A DNA stretch of 64,000 nucleotides from Dysidea avara (lineage: Eukaryota; Porifera; Demospongiae; Dictyoceratida; Dysideidae): assembly GCF_963678975.1 (NCBI RefSeq), contig NC_089273.1:9114614-9178613 (forward strand), in the 5' to 3' direction. This document shows, piece by piece, positions 60,001-64,000 of this stretch (the stretch's first letter is position 1; each line of letters opens with the position of its first letter). The notes under the pieces are model-generated. The model had not been told where the DNA came from. It made no database searches and saw only the letters and a program-made list of their open reading frames with translations. The position numbers were made by a program, and so were the translations under genes.

Positions 60001-61134
60001 AAAGAAAGAAACAGTATTCATTAAATATTTCCTGGACAACTATTTAAAAAGATGTGGTAAGAAAATACTATTAGCTTGTTTTACATTTCAAACACACCTT
60101 CTGTAGCTAAAGTCTTTGAGCAGGCTGTAGGACCAGGTGTCCTACAGACCTTCAGCACTTGTGCTGTAAAGCATTAATAAATAATAAATAAATAAATAAA
60201 ACATGCACATAATTGAAACATCACATGCATACGTACATTACAGTGTATTGTTGCAAAGGTATGTATAAACAAGAATAATATTAAGCAGGTACTGGCAGCA
60301 ACAACACATTAATTTCCTTAGAGTACTGGCAGTAAGCAACACATTGCTGTGTAGACGACAACTTCCTTAGAGTACTGCCTATATATGTTTGTGTGTATGA
60401 AAAATACAGTACCCTTGGTGTGCCCCAAGACTAATACAGTACCCTTGGTGTGCCCCAAGACTAATACAGTACTTGGCTTAGTTTTGTGCTGTATTAGTCT
60501 CTTGACACACCCTTGTGCTGCATTTTCCACACAAGTGTATGTATCCTATACAGTAATATTATGCTTTTATTACATATAGAGAAATGGGCACGGTGTTTTC
60601 GGAAATTCGCTCATGCTGATACTGACACGAACATGTACTTAGAAAGGTATGCAATCACTAACATGCACACAATTGAGCATGTGAGTGTAGTACTAAGGGA
60701 AATGAAAAACAAAATCCTCTAAACAATATGCAGTAAAACACCATGCTGCTAAAAATACATAATACATGAAGGCTGCTACCATTGCATAAGACTCCTATGC
60801 ATGTTTGTAAATCCAAAAGCTCTATATAACAGTACGTTAGAACTTGTACTTACAATGTATCTGTAGTGTGTTAATTTATAATATTACTATACGTAGCTTT
60901 CACAATAAACTGAAGACAGTATACTTAAATGGGAAAGTGAACAGGAGGATTGATGTCCTACTTGATGTTCTTTTGAAGATTGAACATGATCAGTTTTTTC
61001 AATATGAAATGAAACACCGTCTATTACAACCAAATAAGCAGACCATCAAAATTGAAGATGCACACAAAAGGGGAATAAAGATCTCACAAGAATCAGTAAA
61101 TGTAACTGTAATCCCATCCAAAAACAGCTTATAG
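56406..61134 (+). CDS. C2H2 zinc finger + MULE transposase-domain gene, ten exons
   Basis: Exons proposed: 56406-56516, 58047-58260, 58310-58426, 58497-58804, 58991-59395, 59457-59576, 59666-59744, 59863-60056, 60580-60646 and 60897-61134. All use GT-AG and every junction phase agrees (0,1,1,1,1,1,2,1,2). About 617 residues allowing for one frameshift near 58613, where the frame of YYYVCCRDGNY changes to that of TCISRMYVTKFSSGKMEV. Domains: two C2H2 fingers (C-x2-C-x12-H-x4-H twice) in exon 2; a FAR1/MULE N-terminal-like region (FITWKEKEE...); the MULE core with CIDSTHGTN, WCITDKEDRDVVEIF, VIMTDD and LLCRWHLDRSWRN in exons 5-8; and FHNKLKTVYLNGKVNRRID in exon 10. The SWIM finger expected after this is missing because exon 10 runs into the palindrome at 61110, which supplies the last 8 residues and the TAG. 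Either a domesticated transposase gene or an intron-bearing transposon. It would bind DNA; activity unknown. Confidence 0.75.
56638..57142. mobile_element. 505 bp non-autonomous hAT element in intron 1
   Basis: Ends TAGGCATGAGGCTATTATGC and complement of TAGGGATGCGGCGATTATGC, flanked by an exact 8 bp duplication GTCTGCAT (56630-56637 and 57143-57150), the hAT size. Contains several copies of the CTATTAGAGT motif (about 56841-56936) and a 26 bp A tract (57048-57073). No transposase. Confidence 0.85.
57868..57887 (+). repeat. poly-G tract in intron 1
   Basis: Twenty G residues, next to a (CA)/(TA)-rich stretch at 57815-57850. A G-quadruplex or an assembly-prone site. Confidence 0.8.
60285..60480 (+). 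repeat. short tandem duplications in intron 8
   Basis: A 29 bp unit containing GTACCCTTGGTGTGCCCCAA is present twice in a row (about 60408-60465), followed by an inverted partial copy (TGTATTAGTCTCTTGACACA). TTCCTTAGAGTACTG is also repeated at 60315 and 60363. Confidence 0.7.
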
Positions 61135-61740
61135 CTGTAAAAAAAGTGCGCGTCCAAGTAAAGCAGAGTTAACTGCGACAAAAAGTAATGATATCATAAT
61201 GCGGCCATGTGCGAGGTGTGCAAGTTGTAAAATTAATATTAGCTAATCAGATAATACAATGTTATTGTTAAAGTGTTAATGAGAACTATGTGATGCTGCT
61301 ATTTTTAAGTGTGTGAGCATCTTCATAAATGCCACACAAATTTAATTCTCAATAAAGCAATGTGTATAGATTCTCTGATAGCAATAAATAGTTTGAGTTT
61401 GGCCACCTTTCCTTTGTTCGTAGCATTGCCGTATACAGGAAAGACGGCCAAACTCAAACTATTTATTGCTATCAGAGAATCAATACACATTGCTTTATTG
61501 AGAATTAAATTTGTGTGGCATTTATGAAGATGCTCACACACTTAAAAATAGCAGCATCACATAGTTCTCATTAACACTTTAACAATAACATTGTATTATC
61601 TGATTAGCTAATATTAATTTTACAACTTGCACACCTCGCACATGGCCGCATTATGATATCATTACTTTTTGTCGCAGTTAACTCTGCTTTACTTGGACGC
61701 GCACTTTTTTTACAGCTATAAGCTGTTTTTGGATGGGATT
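61110..61740. mobile_element. 631 bp palindromic foldback element
   Basis: Arms of about 300 bp, practically perfect complements, loop near 61410-61440. Outer ends AATCCCATCCAAAAACAGC then TTATAGCTGTAAAAAAAGTG. The CCAAAAACAGC...AGCTGTAAAAAAAGTGCG signature is shared with the palindromes at 497, 28711, 33459 and 51466, though the rest of the arms is unrelated. It interrupts the C2H2/MULE gene. Confidence 0.9.
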
Positions 61741-63689
61741 TCAATACTTTTTGTTAGAATAAGCAATGCACTGTTGATAACAGTAAGTGAGTTTCCATGG
61801 TCTTGACAGAAACCCCAGATTACAATGACAGAATATTAAAATATAACTGTAATTTTAGTGGCCAGGGCCGCCCACATGGGGGGGGGGGGGAGGTAACTGG
61901 GGTATTTTTCCCCCTGCCCCAGCCCGAAAGGGGCCCCTTGAATACCTGTTTAAAGAAAGATCGATATACTCTAATAGAGCAGTCAGGATCTAGACTCTTC
62001 CTTGTCCCTGGGCCCCTCTTTAACTCTTTTCCCTGGGCTCTCTAATTTCTCTGGACGGCCCTGTTAGTGGCATGCAACTGCAGTCAACTACCACCCATTT
62101 TAACTAGTAAACCCTTAATAACACTTTGCCTTTCGTCTTGTACTGCATTAAAACGATCAAGATACTCTATTAGAGCAGTCACAAAACAGCTGTAACACAG
62201 CAATCAATATTTAGCGTAGTTACAACTTCTGCTTAGCATCGGATTGTATAGTTTAAATTACTAGCTACTTACAGACTTTACAATATAAAAATATGGCACT
62301 TGTAGAAATGTGACTGTTCTATTAGAGTATCTCGATCTACTTCAAGCATTGACTGATTCAAGTGAAGAAGCTACGCCCCTGCCAAGAGATCTTGTGAAAT
62401 GAAATGAGAATAGTAAAGAAAAGGCAAGTATGTAAAGAGACAATAGAAGGGCGCGTAATTATGTCCTGTTGTAAATAAACGCCTTTAAAATTTATATTAC
62501 TACTAAATAAGCGCACAAGAATAGGCTTGTGAGGCTGTTGTCTCCAAGGTTGTCTCATTACTTGTCTTTTCGTGTTGAAGGGATTTAGTCACAATTGGTG
62601 AGTTTAACTATACATGTATTTGTGTTGTAAAACTTAATTGTAAAAAGGCGATTAGTACATATCATGATAAACTGTATTTGTCACAGTAGAGTCTCTCGCA
62701 ATTATTACGAGACATTGGACCAGGGTAAAAAAAATTACTGCTATATTTAGAGGTTGTAGCGTTTGTATATCTTAGTATCTTAATAAATAATCCTCCATGA
62801 TCACTAATCACTAATAGTACAGTGAAAACTGGTCATTATTCAGGCCGTAGGGACAAAAAATTTCTGACCTAGCTTTTTAAAGAGGTGGCTACATTTTGCG
62901 GCCTTAAAAAAGGTAAGAAGCATGCTGTTCTAACTGGCTATAGAGATGGATTTAGTGTATGACAGCGTATGAGACAGTGAGTGCTGGCAGCAAGGGGGCA
63001 GCCAATCTGTTAGAGCACCAAAGGCACTGCTTAAGACTTAGGCAGTTGGCTGTCAGCCCAAAGTGTAAAAGTTTCACTATTGGTCCTTATAAGCTCCTGA
63101 TGAAGAAAGTGATGAAGTCATTATCCATAGGATATATTTTTCAGAGTATCCATTTTCAGTTCTACAATACAGTAGCCAAGCATAAGATGAACATAGCACA
63201 GCATTCCGGTGGTTTAGTGGTGACCACAACACTGCCTGAGGTAAACTGTGGTGAGATTTGAGACTACCGGAAGCCCTGAATGCCTTCAACACATAAAATA
63301 CCAAATATCTAATGCCTGGTTTTCATCCACAGTGGACCTGTCTTGGTGGCCACTTGTACAGAAGGAAAACAGCTGCCACACAGTCTTTCGAGCGAACAGC
63401 TAGTTTCCACACCTCTTAATTATCAATTTGTAAAATCTTGAGCGAAATTGTGTGTGCGAGCAAGTGTGATGTTGTGGCATTGGCAGTGCCGTGTATATGG
63501 TTGCTGCCTAGCATTGACACATCACGAGTATTGAAGTCACAATGTGTTACTGTATCATCCATCTAAATACAATCTCTGAATGTGTCATTTAGTGTAGAGA
63601 GCAATCTTCCACAAGAAGTGACCTGCAGGTTTCAGTGTATATTGTTAACCATTAATATTGTTCACCATTGTGATTGTGAACTGTATGTA
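61741..63689. other. non-coding stretch with repeat fragments
   Basis: Contains three copies of the dispersed motif (61960-61986, 62155-62182 and 62309-62337), a G tract at about 61878-61890 and, at about 62818-62900, a fragment starting CAGTGAAAACTGGTCATTAT that resembles the MITE at 63690. A 100 aa frame at 62959-63261 is unsupported. Confidence 0.5.
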
Positions 63690-63867
63690 CAGTGAAACCT
63701 CACTTAGTGGCCACTTCTTTAATAAGACCACCTCATTATATTGGCCACCTCTAGTAGATCCCAAATATAGCTAAGCAGTACTTTATGACCTCATTAATAA
63801 GGCCACCTTGTTATTCAGGCCAAATTTTTTGGTTCCACAGCTGGCCATATTAATGAGGGCTTCATTG
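63690..63867 (+). mobile_element. 178 bp MITE with CAGTG ends
   Basis: CAGTGAAACCTCACTTAGTG at the left and complement CAATGAAGCCCTCATTAATA at the right, flanked by TA (63688-63689 and 63868-63869). CAGTG ends with a TA duplication are typical of pogo/Tigger-like elements. GGCCACCT repeats inside. Non-coding. Confidence 0.7.
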
Positions 63868-64000
63868 TACTTATGTGAATTTTTATTTTCGTAACTTTTC
63901 TTCAGGTTTACTGATGGGCACTATGAAGCATTGTTGACTGGTCCGTACATAATTTGGTGACTTGAATTGCTAAAACAGTACGTAGCATGTCTTGTATGTA

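Noticed and set aside
61309-61541. Two overlapping 72 aa frames on opposite strands with almost identical sequences
   Set aside because: They are the two arms of one palindrome read from each side, not genes.
62959-63261. 100 aa open frame
   Set aside because: Composition is not clearly protein-like and it lies among repeat fragments; no domain recognised.

Overview
The window is eukaryotic, AT-rich and intron-bearing. It is almost certainly an invertebrate animal genome. I suspect a demosponge, from the mix of compact multi-exon genes, short introns and very dense foldback or minisatellite repeats, but nothing here proves the taxon. There are no operons, rRNA genes, tRNA genes or CRISPR arrays. 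Most bases belong to repeats and mobile elements, many of them nested.

Host-like genes are few. (1) A + strand ankyrin-repeat gene (22560-28619, six exons with agreeing splice phases) carries one disabling lesion in exon 2. It has a dead hAT transposase antisense in an intron and ends abruptly at a repeat. (2) A single-exon 324-residue gene (34324-35298) is unlike a standard family. It carries an HxE...CxxC pattern on a strand/helix order typical of the cytidine-deaminase fold, and is the most interesting protein here. (3) A ten-exon + strand gene (56406-61134) encodes two C2H2 fingers followed by a Mutator-like (MULE) transposase core. It has one frameshift and its 3' end runs into a palindromic element.

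Mobile DNA by region. 0.5-5.4 kb: composite element A (palindrome, then a minisatellite of about 28 bp units, then an 800 bp module ending in a hairpin). 6.5-8.8 kb: a long foldback element. 9.6 kb: a 251 bp TA-flanked MITE with relatives at 15.6, 23.6 and 40.8 kb. 10.8-17.2 kb: a direct duplication of non-coding DNA. 17.6-18.4 kb: an inverted-repeat element with a 9 bp target duplication. 19.7-21.5 kb: decayed LINE pieces. 28.6-33.8 kb: composite element D, a mirror-image version of A. 35.8-39.9 kb: two dead copies, tail to tail, of a non-LTR retrotransposon with a restriction-like endonuclease. 40.6-46.3 kb: a terminal-inverted-repeat element split by a complete Ty1/copia element (41252-45830) that has almost identical LTRs but a broken gag-pol. 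46.3-51.8 and 51.8-55.9 kb: composite elements B and C, reversed relative to A. 61.1-61.7 kb: another palindrome. 63.7 kb: a small CAGTG-ended MITE.

Two themes recur. One composite repeat architecture (palindrome + hairpin-rich minisatellite + conserved terminal module) occurs four times and covers about 20 kb. A short motif with a CTCTAATAGAG palindromic core is scattered at about ten places in unrelated contexts.
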